From the NCBI GenBank assembly GCA_002457275.1, contig NTKD01000004.1, positions 1-64,000 of the forward strand: 64,000 nt of DNA. Direction: 5' to 3'. This document shows positions 20,379 through 30,069 of the stretch, piece by piece (position 1 is the stretch's first letter; every line of letters begins with the position of its first letter). Under the pieces are notes generated by a model that was given only the letters and a program-made list of their open reading frames with translations, was not told the origin of the DNA and searched no databases. This DNA comes from OM182 bacterium MED-G24 (GTDB lineage: Bacteria; Pseudomonadota; Gammaproteobacteria; Pseudomonadales; Azotimanducaceae). The position numbers were made by a program, and so were the translations under genes.

Positions 20379-20652
20379 GGCGTAATGCCCGTTAAATCTT
20401 TGGTGCTATTTAACCTGTTAAAGCCTGAGTGCGTGTTGAAGGAAAGTGAAAGATCGGCGGAACATTGCTGGAGAAAGTATGAACCACGCCTTCTAATGCT
20501 AAAATGAACGCGCTCGTCGACAATACTCGCCGGGCACAGGAGTGAACTTAAGCCGCTCGTCGGGAATCACAGTTACCACAGTGATCCATTCGAGCTGGCA
20601 TCGAAGCCCGAATTCGCTGCCGCAGTCGACCGCATCCAGAGTACGAAACAAG

Positions 20653-21354
20653 ATGGCAAAACGTATAGCGATCGTTGAAGACGATCCAGATCAGCGCAGC
20701 AACTACGTCGATGCAATTACGAGAAAGGGGTACGACGTTACCGCTTACAGTAGTCGAGAGGACGCAATCAGTGGATTCGAGAAGGAACTCCCTGAACTGG
20801 TCATCCTCGACATCATCCTCGGAGACGAGGTCGATGCCGGGTTCGAGCTCTGTCGAGAATTGTTATCCCGTGCACCTTCACTCCCCGTGATCTTCCTTAC
20901 GGAACGCATCAAGGAAATCGACAAGATCAGCGGGCTCAGACTCGGCGCATGGGACTACCTGCCAAAACCCATTACCCTCGACTACTTGGCGGAACGGATT
21001 TCTTCTCTCCTTCGCATCAGTGAGGCGCGCAGTCAATCCAGCGCGACAGGATCCACGTCCGCAAAAGTCATCGGTGATCTCAGTATCGACCAGGAAGCTC
21101 TGCTGGTCTCCTGGAAGGGCAGTGCCATCAATCTGTCCGGCACGGAGTTCAGGATGCTCGCAAAACTGGTGCGCCTGCCCGGACACGCGGTTTCCTACGA
21201 CACGCTGATGAACGCCACCATGCAGTCGCTTGTCACCAACAATACGATCAACACCCATATGCGTAACATCCGCAAGAAGTTCGAAACGATCGATCCGGAT
21301 TTCAATGCCATCAAAAGCGAATACGGTTACGGATATCGCTGGTCTTCTGGTTAG
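20653..21354 (+). CDS. OmpR/PhoB-family response regulator (PdsR-like)
   Basis: This 233-residue protein has an N-terminal receiver (IAIVEDDPDQR acidic pocket, phospho-acceptor Asp in LVILDIILGDE, FLTER switch region, Lys in YLPKPITLDYL). The C-terminal winged-helix DNA-binding domain follows (LSGTEFRMLAKLVRLPGHAV, then NTINTHMRNIRKKF and YGYGYRW). The ATG at 20653 gives a standard start (MAKRIAIVEDD); a longer frame from 20542 adds an unlikely N-terminus. The kinase starts 15 bp downstream. Together they resemble the PdsR/PdsS pair that accompanies the rare marine proteobacterial sortase system; that assignment is from memory. Confidence 0.9.
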   Translation: MAKRIAIVEDDPDQRSNYVDAITRKGYDVTAYSSREDAISGFEKELPELVILDIILGDEVDAGFELCRELLSRAPSLPVIFLTERIKEIDKISGLRLGAWDYLPKPITLDYLAERISSLLRISEARSQSSATGSTSAKVIGDLSIDQEALLVSWKGSAINLSGTEFRMLAKLVRLPGHAVSYDTLMNATMQSLVTNNTINTHMRNIRKKFETIDPDFNAIKSEYGYGYRWSSG

Positions 21355-21369
21355 ACAGGAGGAGAAGCA

Positions 21370-23532
21370 ATGCTGAAACGATTGTTCAGCTTTAGCGGCC
21401 CGAGACTCGCCACCAAGCTATTTATCATCATGAGTGTGACCATGGTCGTCATCCCATGGTTCAGCTACCTGTATCTCCGGGAGATGGAAGCGTTCCTGAT
21501 CGACAGTCAGGCAAACGCCCAGCGACTGACCGCCGAAGGCATCAGCACGTTGCTGAACGGTCGGACCGATCTCTTCCACGAGCTGCCGCTGTCACCTGAC
21601 GGTTATGATCAGCTCTATGCTCATCCCCTTGATTCACCCGTCAGAATCGACGGCAAGGACAGTGACTGGGAAGACATCCTCGATTTTGATCTCCAGTTTG
21701 GTGGCGATACCGAGCAAACAGAAGAGGGTACGCAGTTCTATCTCCTGCTGGGTGAACACAATGAACTGGTCTATGTTCTGGTCCGTGTCATCGACGACCA
21801 ACTAGTATTCCGGGACAGAACGATCCTGCGACTAGACGTGTCTGATCACCTTCGTCTCAACTACACCGATGCGCTGGACCGGAACCGCAAGCTCGTCATC
21901 ACAATGCCGGCACCAGGTGTAACCACGGCCTACGACATCGATGATGAGTGGCGCTACGCAACACAGTCCGGTGCAGACAATCGCGTCCAGGGCTTTGTCA
22001 GCGAAACATCCGACGGCTATATCGCGGAGTTCCGGTTTCCACTCGCCATGCTGGGATCAACCCGACAGTTTGGTCTGGCTGTAGTCGACGTCGACAACGC
22101 AGTTGAGCGATCCATTGAATCAATTACCAGCACGCTGCCTTCCGCCGGTCATGAGGCCTACGGTCTTGTCCTGCTCAAATCGCCAGAGGTTCTAAAGATT
22201 GTGCAGGGACTCGGCTACTCAGGGGCAAACATCCAGGTCATCGATACCAGCAAGCGCGTTCGCGCAGAGGTCGGGAGTTACGATGCCGCGCCCGCCCCGG
22301 AAACCGAGGACGCCAGTGCGATCGATCGCTTTCTCAGCCTGACCAGTCGACCGGTGGACGCCATCTTCTCCGCCCTAGTGGCAAGAAACAGTGATTTCAA
22401 TCCCCTCGCGTCGGATCAGGTCATCAGCACAGCCCTCGACGGGACTCCCAGTCACCAGCTTCGATATACCCAGCAGGACGGTGAAGTCATCATTGCCGCG
22501 CACCCGATCATCGCCCAGGACGTGACCATCGGGACCGTGGTACTGACGCAGAACACAGAACGCATCCTTGAACTCCGACGCGATGCACTGGGGCGTATCG
22601 TGAACTTCTCAGTGCTGGCCCTTTTCATCTTTGTCGCGCTCGTCATGGCGTTCTCTGTGACATTGGCTCGTCGCATCAGAAAACTCGGCGCAGAGACCAC
22701 CAATGCCATCGACGCCTACGGGCGCCTCAGGACCAATCGAATCCATAGTGAAACTGAGTCTGGTGACGAGATTGGAGATCTGGCCCGCAACATCTCCAAC
22801 ATGCTGTCGCGGCTGCACCAGCACAACCAGTTTCTGGAGAACATGCCCCGCACACTGCGGCACGAGATCAACAATCCATTAAACGCCCTCTCAACGTCTC
22901 TGCAGAACCTGGCCTCAGAGGAACAGCCAGACAATCGAGCCAAGTACCTCGACAGCGCCCAACGCGCCGTCATGCGCATCGGAATGATCGTTCAGAACCT
23001 CGCAGACGCCGCGAGTCTGGAGGAGGCGCTGGAGGCCGATGATTTCGAAGTGATCGACCTCAGGGAACTCGTTAGCAACTATCTGAACAACTGTCGGGTC
23101 TTGCATCCAAAAGCACATTTTGAATACCGCGGCACGCATCGCCCTGTGCTCAGTGCCGTCTCCGACTACCGTATCGAGCAGCTGTTGGACAAACTCATCG
23201 ACAACGCCGTCGACTTCTCAGCGCCCGATAGCACAATCACGGTGGGACTCACCACTGAAGCGCATCAGTTGACCTTGTTCGTAACCAACGAAGGGTCCAC
23301 AATTCCGCGGGAAGAACTGGACAACATCTTTGACTCCATGGTCTCGGTGCGTCAGAACAATCCAGACAACCGCCTGCACTTTGGCATGGGGCTTTACGTT
23401 GTGCGGGTCATCGCTGAACATCATGGGGGTCAGGTCAGTGCGGTAAACCTGTTGAACCGCCGCGGCGTGACCGTTCGTGTCACGTTACCGTTGGATCGAC
23501 AGCAACCGGAAGAGCTCTTGGCCGCAGGCTGA
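21370..23532 (+). CDS. Sensor histidine kinase with large periplasmic CBM9-like sensor (PdsS-like)
   Basis: This 720-residue inner-membrane kinase has a first span at residues 16–35. A periplasmic region of about 370 residues follows, with a CBM9/DOMON-like start (DSPVRIDGKDSDWEDILDF, residues 88–106). A second span lies around 413–435, then HAMP, then HisKA with H-box RTLRHEINNPLNAL, and HATPase_c with DNAVDFSAPD (N box) and HFGMGLYVVRVIAEHH (G box). An AGGAGG ribosome site precedes the ATG. The IDG-x-D-x-DW motif suggests that a carbohydrate-like or surface ligand is sensed. No sortase gene lies in this window. Confidence 0.88.
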   Translation: MLKRLFSFSGPRLATKLFIIMSVTMVVIPWFSYLYLREMEAFLIDSQANAQRLTAEGISTLLNGRTDLFHELPLSPDGYDQLYAHPLDSPVRIDGKDSDWEDILDFDLQFGGDTEQTEEGTQFYLLLGEHNELVYVLVRVIDDQLVFRDRTILRLDVSDHLRLNYTDALDRNRKLVITMPAPGVTTAYDIDDEWRYATQSGADNRVQGFVSETSDGYIAEFRFPLAMLGSTRQFGLAVVDVDNAVERSIESITSTLPSAGHEAYGLVLLKSPEVLKIVQGLGYSGANIQVIDTSKRVRAEVGSYDAAPAPETEDASAIDRFLSLTSRPVDAIFSALVARNSDFNPLASDQVISTALDGTPSHQLRYTQQDGEVIIAAHPIIAQDVTIGTVVLTQNTERILELRRDALGRIVNFSVLALFIFVALVMAFSVTLARRIRKLGAETTNAIDAYGRLRTNRIHSETESGDEIGDLARNISNMLSRLHQHNQFLENMPRTLRHEINNPLNALSTSLQNLASEEQPDNRAKYLDSAQRAVMRIGMIVQNLADAASLEEALEADDFEVIDLRELVSNYLNNCRVLHPKAHFEYRGTHRPVLSAVSDYRIEQLLDKLIDNAVDFSAPDSTITVGLTTEAHQLTLFVTNEGSTIPREELDNIFDSMVSVRQNNPDNRLHFGMGLYVVRVIAEHHGGQVSAVNLLNRRGVTVRVTLPLDRQQPEELLAAG

Positions 23533-23533
23533 C

Positions 23534-24051
23534 TCAATTCACCACCGGTTTCTCCTGCGAGGCACTCTGCGCGTGCTTTAGCGGCAATTGAGAAAGCCCC
23601 CATTCTCCCTGCTGGGCAGCACCTAGGAGGAGCCGGGTGAGGTTGTTGTTGATATAGCGATTGATGCCGATGTTGATGCCTTGCCCTTCCTTGGGTGCAT
23701 TCCCAGGTTGAGCTGATCATCGTCGATTCGATAGGTGAGACGATGCGCGAGCATGGCGTCCTCACCCAGGGGGTCGCTGAGCCGAGGCTTCAAACTGTTT
23801 GACATATTGGCGGTCTGCGCCGATTGTTCCTGCTTAAAAGCCTGAACCGCCTGACGTGCCTCCGGTGCCTGTTGTAAAACCACATCCGGGTCGCGTGACT
23901 GATGCTCCTGGAGCACGCGCAGCAGCAAAATCGTATAACGCCGCGAGAACCAGCATCGATACTCCGCGTGGTCCGTCGTATTTACACGCAACAGGAGACG
24001 GTCCTCCTCCCGCCTATACACCACCCGAAGCTGACTGATCGCGCCACCCAT
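23534..24051 (-). pseudogene. Conserved hypothetical gene with 3' frameshift
   Basis: From ATG 24051 the frame encodes GGAISQLRVVYRREEDRLLL, RVNTTDHAEYRCWFSRRYT, and later RLTYRIDDDQLNLGMHPRKG, which reads like a genuine protein. At about 23690–23700 the meaningful sequence moves to another frame (GQGINIGINRYINNNLTRLL, then GEWGLSQLPLKHAQS) and ends at the TGA at 23534. The original frame instead runs into low-complexity serine/threonine codons. One indel in CACCCAAGGAAGGGC would restore a protein of about 170 residues. I recognise it only as a small uncharacterised gammaproteobacterial family. It is divergent from sahR. Confidence 0.6.
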
Positions 24052-24142
24052 ACAAATCGCTTCTTCGTTTCGTTGCTCCTGGACAAGGAATACACCAGGT
24101 ATTCCATAGGTGCAGTATTTCGCCCCAGTCGACCCATTAAAT

Positions 24143-24199
24143 ATCAAAATATGTTGATGTTCCGATGCGATGTCTCTATACAGATCAAAATTTTTTGAT
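24143..24199 (+). promoter_or_regulatory. Twin operators upstream of sahR–ahcY
   Basis: Two copies of ATCAA-N6-TTGAT lie at 24143–24158 and 24184–24199, 41 bp apart (about four helical turns, hence on one DNA face). The second extends to a perfect ATCAAAA-TT-TTTTGAT. They end 14 bp before the sahR ATG. ArsR-type dimers bind such inverted repeats. The A/T-rich half-sites fit what I recall of SahR motifs, and no other copies were seen near by. They should also control the divergent hypothetical gene, whose start is 92 bp away. Confidence 0.7.
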
Positions 24200-24213
24200 A
24201 TAGCTAACGAACG

Positions 24214-25191
24214 ATGGGCGCAATCGCGCAATCAGCATCTCTTGGGAGCGATCTCCTCGATGTCTGCAAGGCAAGCGCTGACAAGCTCAGGCTGCATATC
24301 CTGGGTGTTCTGCGCAACGAGTCTTTCGGCGTGAAGGAATTGTGTCAGGTGTTCGACGTCGCTCAACCCAATATGACGCACCACCTCAAGATCCTGGCTG
24401 GCGCAGGGCTGGTACAGACGCGCAAGGAAGGAACATCGGTGTTTTACCGCCGAGCCCTCGCAACCGATATGGATGATCCTTTCGCGCGCCTTAAACAGCA
24501 GTTGTACGACACGGTCGATCTGCAACCCATTTCCACGACTGTTCTCCGCGGCGTCAGCAAGGTTCACCGGCAAAGGGCGAACCGTTCCCAGTCCTTTTTC
24601 GCGCGACACGCAGATCAGATTTCTGAGAACCAGGACCTCATCGCCCCGATCGACAGCTATCTGCCGACGTTAATCGAATGGCTGGATGAGTTACCTGAGA
24701 CGTCGAGAGTCATGGAAGTCGGTCCGGGAGAAAGTCCGTTGCTCACTGTATTGGCGGACCGGTTCAAGAAAGTCACTGCACTCGATCATTCGACATCCAT
24801 GCTCTACAAAGCCAGGGCACAACTGAATAGTCGATTTCCAAGGCGCGTTCGATTTGTGGAGGCAGAGGTCAGCAACTATCTGGACTCACCCGTCGACCTC
24901 ATTGTGCTCAACATGGTGCTGCACCATCTATCGTCACCATCGGTGTTTTTTCGGGACGCTGCTAGGAACCTGAATGATCAGGGACAATTGCTGATCGCAG
25001 ACCTGTCACCGCACAAGCAGGACTGGGCCAGGGAATCCTGCGGGGATCAATGGCTGGGGTTTGATCCGACCGATCTCAGCCGTTGGAGCACCGATGCGGG
25101 TTTCATTGCAACAAAACAGAGTTTCCTGGGACTGAATAACGGCTTTCAGATCCAGCTTCGACAATTCAGACATTCATCAACCACCTCATGA
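24214..25191 (+). CDS. sahR: ArsR-family regulator with SAM-methyltransferase-like domain (SahR)
   Basis: This 325-residue protein has an N-terminal winged helix of ArsR type ([20 protein letters not shown], recognition region [20 protein letters not shown]). A C-terminal class-I methyltransferase fold follows from about residue 150 ([19 protein letters not shown], then [11 protein letters not shown] and [14 protein letters not shown]). SahR proteins are repressors that sense S-adenosylhomocysteine through this domain and control the methionine/SAM cycle. The direct downstream partner is ahcY, 19 bp away, which supports the call. Twin inverted repeats lie in its own promoter. Confidence 0.85.
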   Translation: MGAIAQSASLGSDLLDVCKASADKLRLHILGVLRNESFGVKELCQVFDVAQPNMTHHLKILAGAGLVQTRKEGTSVFYRRALATDMDDPFARLKQQLYDTVDLQPISTTVLRGVSKVHRQRANRSQSFFARHADQISENQDLIAPIDSYLPTLIEWLDELPETSRVMEVGPGESPLLTVLADRFKKVTALDHSTSMLYKARAQLNSRFPRRVRFVEAEVSNYLDSPVDLIVLNMVLHHLSSPSVFFRDAARNLNDQGQLLIADLSPHKQDWARESCGDQWLGFDPTDLSRWSTDAGFIATKQSFLGLNNGFQIQLRQFRHSSTTS

Positions 25192-25210
25192 TCAACAAGG
25201 AGTAATACAC

Positions 25211-26575
25211 ATGGCCGATGACTTCAAAGTCGCAGATATGTCTCTGACGGACTTCGGACGCGCCGAGATCACTTTGGCAGAAGCTGAAATGCCAGCGCTG
25301 ATGGCCCTCAGGGACAAATACCGGGAGACGCAGCCTCTGGCAGATGCACGTATCATGGGCTGTATCCACATGACAATTCAGACCGCCGTTCTTATTGAAA
25401 CCCTGGTCGACCTGGGTGCAGAAGTTCGGTGGTCCTCGTGCAACATCTTTTCGACCCAGGACCACGCTGCGGCTGCTATTGCGGCCAGTGGGATCCCTGT
25501 TTTCGCATGGAAGGGTGAAACAGACGATGAATTCCTATGGTGTATCCGACAGACCATCGAAAAAGATGGCGAGCCCTGGGACGCCAACATGATCCTAGAT
25601 GACGGCGGCGATCTCACTGCAATGGTGCATGAGGATTACCCTGACATGCTGAACCGTATTCACGGTATCACGGAGGAGACCACCACCGGCGTACATCGAC
25701 TCTACGAGATGCTCGAAAAACAGGAACTCAAAGTTCCTTGTATCAACGTGAATGACTCGGTGACCAAGTCCAAGAACGACAACAAGTACGGTTGTCGTCA
25801 TAGCCTGAACGATGCCGTAAAACGCGCGACAGACATGCTGATGATGGGTAAGCAGGCGCTCGTCGTTGGCTACGGTGATGTCGGCAAAGGCTCCGCGCAG
25901 AGTCTTCGACAGGAAGGCATGATCGTCAAAGTCGTCGAAGTGGACCCAATCTGTGCCATGCAGGCCTGCATGGATGGCTACGAGATCGTCTCACCCTACA
26001 TGAACGGCATCAACGATGGCACGATCGAGAATATCGACACGCGTCTGATGGACAATATTGACCTGCTGGTCACCTGCACCGGCAACGTCAACGTCTGCGA
26101 CAGCAAAATGCTGCGAAGCCTGCAGGCTGGCGCAATCGTCTGCAATATCGGTCACTTCGATACCGAGATTGACACCCACTACATGCGTGACAACTGGCGC
26201 TGGCAGGAGGTCAAGGAGCAGGTGCACATGGTTTTCCGCAGTGATGATCCGAGGGACTATCTGATCCTCTTGTCCGAGGGACGACTGGTTAACCTGGGTA
26301 ACGCCACTGGCCACCCTTCGAGGATCATGGATGGTTCGTTTGCCAACCAGGTACTGGCGCAGATTTACCTCTATGAACGCAGGTGGGCGGATCACGCTGA
26401 AGATCAGCGAGAACCCATCACCGTTGAAGTATTGCCCAAGAAACTGGATGAGGAGGTCGCCAGTCTCATGGTCGCCGGATTCGGGGGCGTTCTGACGCAA
26501 CTCACCAAGAAACAGGCGGACTACATCAATGTACCCGTGGAAGGTCCCTACAAGATAGAGCAGTACAAGTACTAG
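25211..26575 (+). CDS. ahcY: Adenosylhomocysteinase (SAH hydrolase)
   Basis: This 454-residue cytoplasmic NAD-dependent enzyme splits S-adenosylhomocysteine into homocysteine and adenosine. It shows [11 protein letters not shown] at the N-terminus, the substrate-binding [19 protein letters not shown], the NAD-binding [11 protein letters not shown] and the C-terminal lysine/tyrosine end ([12 protein letters not shown]). It carries the bacterial insert relative to animal enzymes. An AAGGAG ribosome site is eight bases upstream. Its substrate is the presumed SahR ligand, so sahR–ahcY forms a feedback unit. No SAH riboswitch is visible. Confidence 0.97.
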   Translation: MADDFKVADMSLTDFGRAEITLAEAEMPALMALRDKYRETQPLADARIMGCIHMTIQTAVLIETLVDLGAEVRWSSCNIFSTQDHAAAAIAASGIPVFAWKGETDDEFLWCIRQTIEKDGEPWDANMILDDGGDLTAMVHEDYPDMLNRIHGITEETTTGVHRLYEMLEKQELKVPCINVNDSVTKSKNDNKYGCRHSLNDAVKRATDMLMMGKQALVVGYGDVGKGSAQSLRQEGMIVKVVEVDPICAMQACMDGYEIVSPYMNGINDGTIENIDTRLMDNIDLLVTCTGNVNVCDSKMLRSLQAGAIVCNIGHFDTEIDTHYMRDNWRWQEVKEQVHMVFRSDDPRDYLILLSEGRLVNLGNATGHPSRIMDGSFANQVLAQIYLYERRWADHAEDQREPITVEVLPKKLDEEVASLMVAGFGGVLTQLTKKQADYINVPVEGPYKIEQYKY

Positions 26576-27454
26576 ATGAATCAGGTTCTTGCTGACCTTC
26601 TTGACCTTCTCGATCTGGAAAAGATCGAGGAGGATATGTACCTGGGTGTCAGTCCACAGACGGGCTGGCAACGGGTCTACGGCGGCCAGGTTCTGGGTCA
26701 GGCGCTCGTCGCCGCTTCCCGAACGGTACCTGATGAAGATCGCATCGCTCACTCACTGCACGGATACTTCCTCCGACCCGGGGACACGACGATTCCCATC
26801 CTCTATCAGGTAGATCGCATTCGCGACGGAAAAAGCTTCACCACGCGCAGGGTCGTCGCCATTCAGCGTGGCCAGGCAATTTTCAACATGTCAGCCTCGT
26901 TCCAGGTCGTTGAGCCGGGGCTTGATCACCAGGTCGCAGCGCCCGACGTACCGCCCCCGGAAGAATCCGTCAGCATGCGCGAACGAAGGGAAGCGTTCGT
27001 CAAGGAAATGGGCGGTACGGGGAATAATACCTGGCTGGACCGACCCGAACCCATTGAGATGCGTTTCACAGACGATCACAACGAATTTTCACCGGAAACA
27101 CGAGACCCGGTTCAACGCACCTGGATTCGAACTGTCGATACAATGCCGGACGGTGTCCGTCTGCACCAGTGTTTACTGGCCTATGCCTCGGACATGACCC
27201 TACTGGACACCAGCTATCGCCCCCATGCAATCGCGTGGACCGATGAGAACTTCCAGGTCGCCTCGCTCGATCATTCCATGTGGTTTCATCGTCCGTTCCG
27301 AACGGATGAATGGTTACTCTACGACCAGGACAGCCCTTTTTCCGGTGGTGCACGAGGCTTCAGTCGCGGTGCCTTCTTCGATCGCAAAGGTCGTCTGATT
27401 GCATCGACCGCACAGGAAGGATTGATACGTTTGCATGAAAAAACAAAGGCTTAG
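26576..27454 (+). CDS. tesB: Acyl-CoA thioesterase II
   Basis: This 292-residue double-hotdog enzyme hydrolyses medium and long acyl-CoAs. Family motifs are GWQRVYGGQVLGQALVAA and VHSLHGYFLRPGD-like (IAHSLHGYFLRPGDTTIPIL). The catalytic triad segments are LLAYASDMTLLDTS (Asp), ASLDHSMWFHRPF (Ser/Thr position) and STAQEGLIR (Gln). The ATG directly follows the ahcY stop with no gap, so it is read with sahR–ahcY, an unusual partnership that may simply be convenience. Confidence 0.92.
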   Translation: MNQVLADLLDLLDLEKIEEDMYLGVSPQTGWQRVYGGQVLGQALVAASRTVPDEDRIAHSLHGYFLRPGDTTIPILYQVDRIRDGKSFTTRRVVAIQRGQAIFNMSASFQVVEPGLDHQVAAPDVPPPEESVSMRERREAFVKEMGGTGNNTWLDRPEPIEMRFTDDHNEFSPETRDPVQRTWIRTVDTMPDGVRLHQCLLAYASDMTLLDTSYRPHAIAWTDENFQVASLDHSMWFHRPFRTDEWLLYDQDSPFSGGARGFSRGAFFDRKGRLIASTAQEGLIRLHEKTKA

Positions 27455-27642
27455 CAGCATTATCATCGATTGTGATCGGTCCTGATACGTTCAGGTGGCT
27501 TGCTGTACAAACCTTAACGACACCTAGATAATGTCGGGCTTTTGTGTACAGGTAGACTCGACCGCGTTTGGGTGATCTGACCACGAGCCATCGCAACTGA
27601 ACTTATTGCAACAGAACTTACCCAACCGAATAAGGGGCCAAC

Positions 27643-28593
27643 GTGGCGCTCAACAACGATGACCGGCTTGCCAGTGTTGATGTCATTCAACAGAACTTTG
27701 AAAGCCGAAACTACATTGCCAACAAGCAGATCGCGACTGCGGTATTCCTTGCCTATCACCTAGGAAAACCGGTCCTGATCGAAGGACCGCCTGGTGTTGG
27801 AAAAACCGAACTTGCCAAGACTACGGCAGAAATGCTCGATCTGGAATGCGTTCGCCTTCAGTGCTACGAGGGGCTGGATGAATCCAAGGCCATCTATGAA
27901 TGGAAGTATGGTAAACAGCTGCTCTACACCCAGGTACTGAAAGAAACACTGAATGAGGTGCTACAGGGTGCCAAGGGTCTGTCCCAGTCCGTTGAAAAAC
28001 TGCACGAATTCGGCGACATCTTCTTTTCCAACGAATTTCTTGAGCCGCGTCCACTGCTCAAAGCGTTGCGCTCCGATGAAGGTTGCGTGTTGCTGATCGA
28101 TGAGGTCGATAAATCCGACCATGAGTTTGAGTCGCTGCTACTGGAAATGCTGTCAGACTTCCAGATCTCGATCCCGGAAATCGGCACGATCAAGGCGAAC
28201 CCCGACCGCAAACCGCTGGTGTTTCTGACCAGTAACAACACGCGTGAGATCAGCGATGCACTTAAGCGCCGGTGTCTGCACCTGTATATTCCTTTCCCGG
28301 ATGGCGATCTTGAAAAACAGATCATTCACGCCCGTGTACCGGAAATCGCTGACAATCTGCGCAACCAGTTGGTCAACTTTGTACAGGAACTGCGGGAGTT
28401 GGATCTGAAGAAGGTCCCGGCCATCAGTGAAACCATCGACTGGGCTCGCACGTTGATCCTGCTTCACAGCGAGACACTCGATCAGGATCTAGTCAACCAG
28501 ACCCTGAACGTCATCCTGAAATTCCAAGAGGATATCGAGTCTGTCGAGCCAGAGCTCGCGACGCTGACCAACAAGGCGCTGAAGGACACTTAG
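27643..28593 (+). CDS. MoxR-family AAA+ ATPase
   Basis: This 316-residue ATPase has Walker A GPPGVGKTELAKT, Walker B CVLLIDEVDKSD, sensor 1 LVFLTSNNTREISDALKRRC and the arginine-finger region. MoxR proteins act as chaperones that mature metalloenzymes or complexes together with a VWA protein; CoxD (maturing the Mo-Cu site of CO dehydrogenase) is one relative. The start is GTG with AAGGGG upstream. Its VWA partner follows after 8 bp. The gap 27455–27642 shows no clear terminator or promoter. Confidence 0.9.
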   Translation: MALNNDDRLASVDVIQQNFESRNYIANKQIATAVFLAYHLGKPVLIEGPPGVGKTELAKTTAEMLDLECVRLQCYEGLDESKAIYEWKYGKQLLYTQVLKETLNEVLQGAKGLSQSVEKLHEFGDIFFSNEFLEPRPLLKALRSDEGCVLLIDEVDKSDHEFESLLLEMLSDFQISIPEIGTIKANPDRKPLVFLTSNNTREISDALKRRCLHLYIPFPDGDLEKQIIHARVPEIADNLRNQLVNFVQELRELDLKKVPAISETIDWARTLILLHSETLDQDLVNQTLNVILKFQEDIESVEPELATLTNKALKDT

Positions 28594-28601
28594 CCCGCGC
28601 C

Positions 28602-30053
28602 ATGGATCAGACTCTCGTCGAATTCGTCAAGACGCTCCGCACTGCCGAGATCAAGGTGTCTCCGGCGGAGACGCTAGATGCAATGGCATGTATCGATAAG
28701 GTTGGTTACGAAGATCGGGAATTTCTGAAGAACTCACTCGCACTGGTGCTTTCGAAGACGCCTGAAGAAAAGGAAGCCTTCGACACCTGCTTCGAGAATT
28801 TTTTCAACTTCGACCATTTCGAAGACAACGACTTCCTTCATCAGGATGACGATGACAACGCCAATGACGGTGATGGTGATGGTGACGGTGACGGTGACGC
28901 ATCGGGCAACAGCGAAGAAGGCGGTTCCGGCGGTGGTCAGGGTGCCAGCGGCGCCACGCCGGAAGATTTTCCGGAACTGACGCTGCAGCCACAATCAGAA
29001 CTGGGCCAGCTACTGATGTCCGGAGACCGCAATCGTCTGACAGTCGCCCTCGTTGAAGCGGGCCGGGAAGTGGGTGTCACCGACATCGTCGTCTTTACAC
29101 AAAAGGGTCTCTACACCCGCAAGATCATGGATGCCATGGGGGGAAAGGCGCTGGGCGAGGAGATTACCGAACTTCAGGGACATGCCGGCATACAGCAGAA
29201 AATGCTGTCGGGCACCTTGAAGAAACATCGTGATCGCCTTCGGGATCGAGTTCGCGACTATGTCGAGAAACAGTTTTTCCTGCATGCCGATGAATCCGGA
29301 AAGCAGCTCCGCGAAGAACTTCTGAAAAAGGTCAAGCTCTCCAATATCGAGAAGCGTAACTTTAAGGATGTTCAGGAAGTCGTGGTCAAGATGGCCAAAA
29401 AGCTCATCTCGATCCACTCCAAACGCCGAAAGGCCTTCAAACGCGGCCAGCTCGATATCCGCAAGACACTACGCAAGAACATGCAATACGACGGTATGTT
29501 CTTCGATATCAAATGGAAAGCTCAGAAGGTTGACCGACCCAAAGTCATGGCCATCTGCGACGTCAGCGGTTCGGTCTCAAACTATTCACGTTTTCTGCTG
29601 ATGTTCCTGTACAGCCTGGCGGAGGTTCTTCCAAAAGTACGCTCGTTCGCTTTCTCTTCCGATCTGGGCGAGGTGACCGATCTGTTTGAACACAGCACAC
29701 TCGAAGATGCGATGGCCAAAACCATGAGGGACTTCGGCAACGGATCAACCGACTATGGACAGATGTTGGCGGACTTCAAGAGCCACTGCATGAATGACGT
29801 GAACAACAAGACCACAGTGATCATCCTTGGGGACGCACGTAATAACTATGGTGATCCCAAGAATGAGGTATTGCGCGAAATCTATGACAAGTGCCAACGC
29901 GTCATCTGGTTGAACCCGGAACCCAAAATGAGCTGGTCTGTGGGCGATTCAGAAATGAAGAAGTACGCGGCCGCCTGTCACCAGGTGGAAGTATGCAACT
30001 CACTCGTTCACCTAGAACGGGTTGTCGGGAATCTGTTGCGCAACGTGTCCTGA
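28602..30053 (+). CDS. VWA-domain protein partner of MoxR (CoxE-like)
   Basis: This 483-residue protein has a helical N-terminal part and an Asp/Gly/Asn linker (residues 83–110, with a GDGDGDGDGD tract). A helical middle (LKKHRDRLRDRVRDYVEKQF) is followed by a C-terminal VWA domain with MIDAS motif CDVSGSVSNYSR (about residue 325), the Thr in GSTDYG and LGDARNNYG. VWA proteins of this kind bind a divalent metal and deliver target proteins to the MoxR ATPase. It forms an operon with the preceding gene. The target is not evident; the molybdenum hydroxylase 8 kb away is a speculative candidate. Confidence 0.88.
   Translation: MDQTLVEFVKTLRTAEIKVSPAETLDAMACIDKVGYEDREFLKNSLALVLSKTPEEKEAFDTCFENFFNFDHFEDNDFLHQDDDDNANDGDGDGDGDGDASGNSEEGGSGGGQGASGATPEDFPELTLQPQSELGQLLMSGDRNRLTVALVEAGREVGVTDIVVFTQKGLYTRKIMDAMGGKALGEEITELQGHAGIQQKMLSGTLKKHRDRLRDRVRDYVEKQFFLHADESGKQLREELLKKVKLSNIEKRNFKDVQEVVVKMAKKLISIHSKRRKAFKRGQLDIRKTLRKNMQYDGMFFDIKWKAQKVDRPKVMAICDVSGSVSNYSRFLLMFLYSLAEVLPKVRSFAFSSDLGEVTDLFEHSTLEDAMAKTMRDFGNGSTDYGQMLADFKSHCMNDVNNKTTVIILGDARNNYGDPKNEVLREIYDKCQRVIWLNPEPKMSWSVGDSEMKKYAAACHQVEVCNSLVHLERVVGNLLRNVS
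28869..28898 (+). repeat. Hexanucleotide tandem repeat inside the VWA gene
   Basis: Five copies of GGTGAY encode a Gly-Asp-Gly-Asp run in the acidic linker between the N-terminal and central parts of the VWA protein. Six-base units keep the frame, so copy-number changes would only alter linker length. Confidence 0.85.
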
Positions 30054-30069
30054 CCCTGGACGGATGACG

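Noticed and set aside
25192-25210. SAH riboswitch in front of ahcY
   Set aside because: Only 19 bases separate sahR from ahcY, with a plain ribosome site; regulation is better explained by SahR.
25991-26752. 253-codon open frame on the minus strand
   Set aside because: It is antisense to ahcY and tesB, both certain genes, and its residues mirror their codon pattern.
28869-28898. CRISPR-like or satellite repeat
   Set aside because: The units are six bases, contiguous and coding; there are no spacers. No CRISPR array was seen anywhere in the window.
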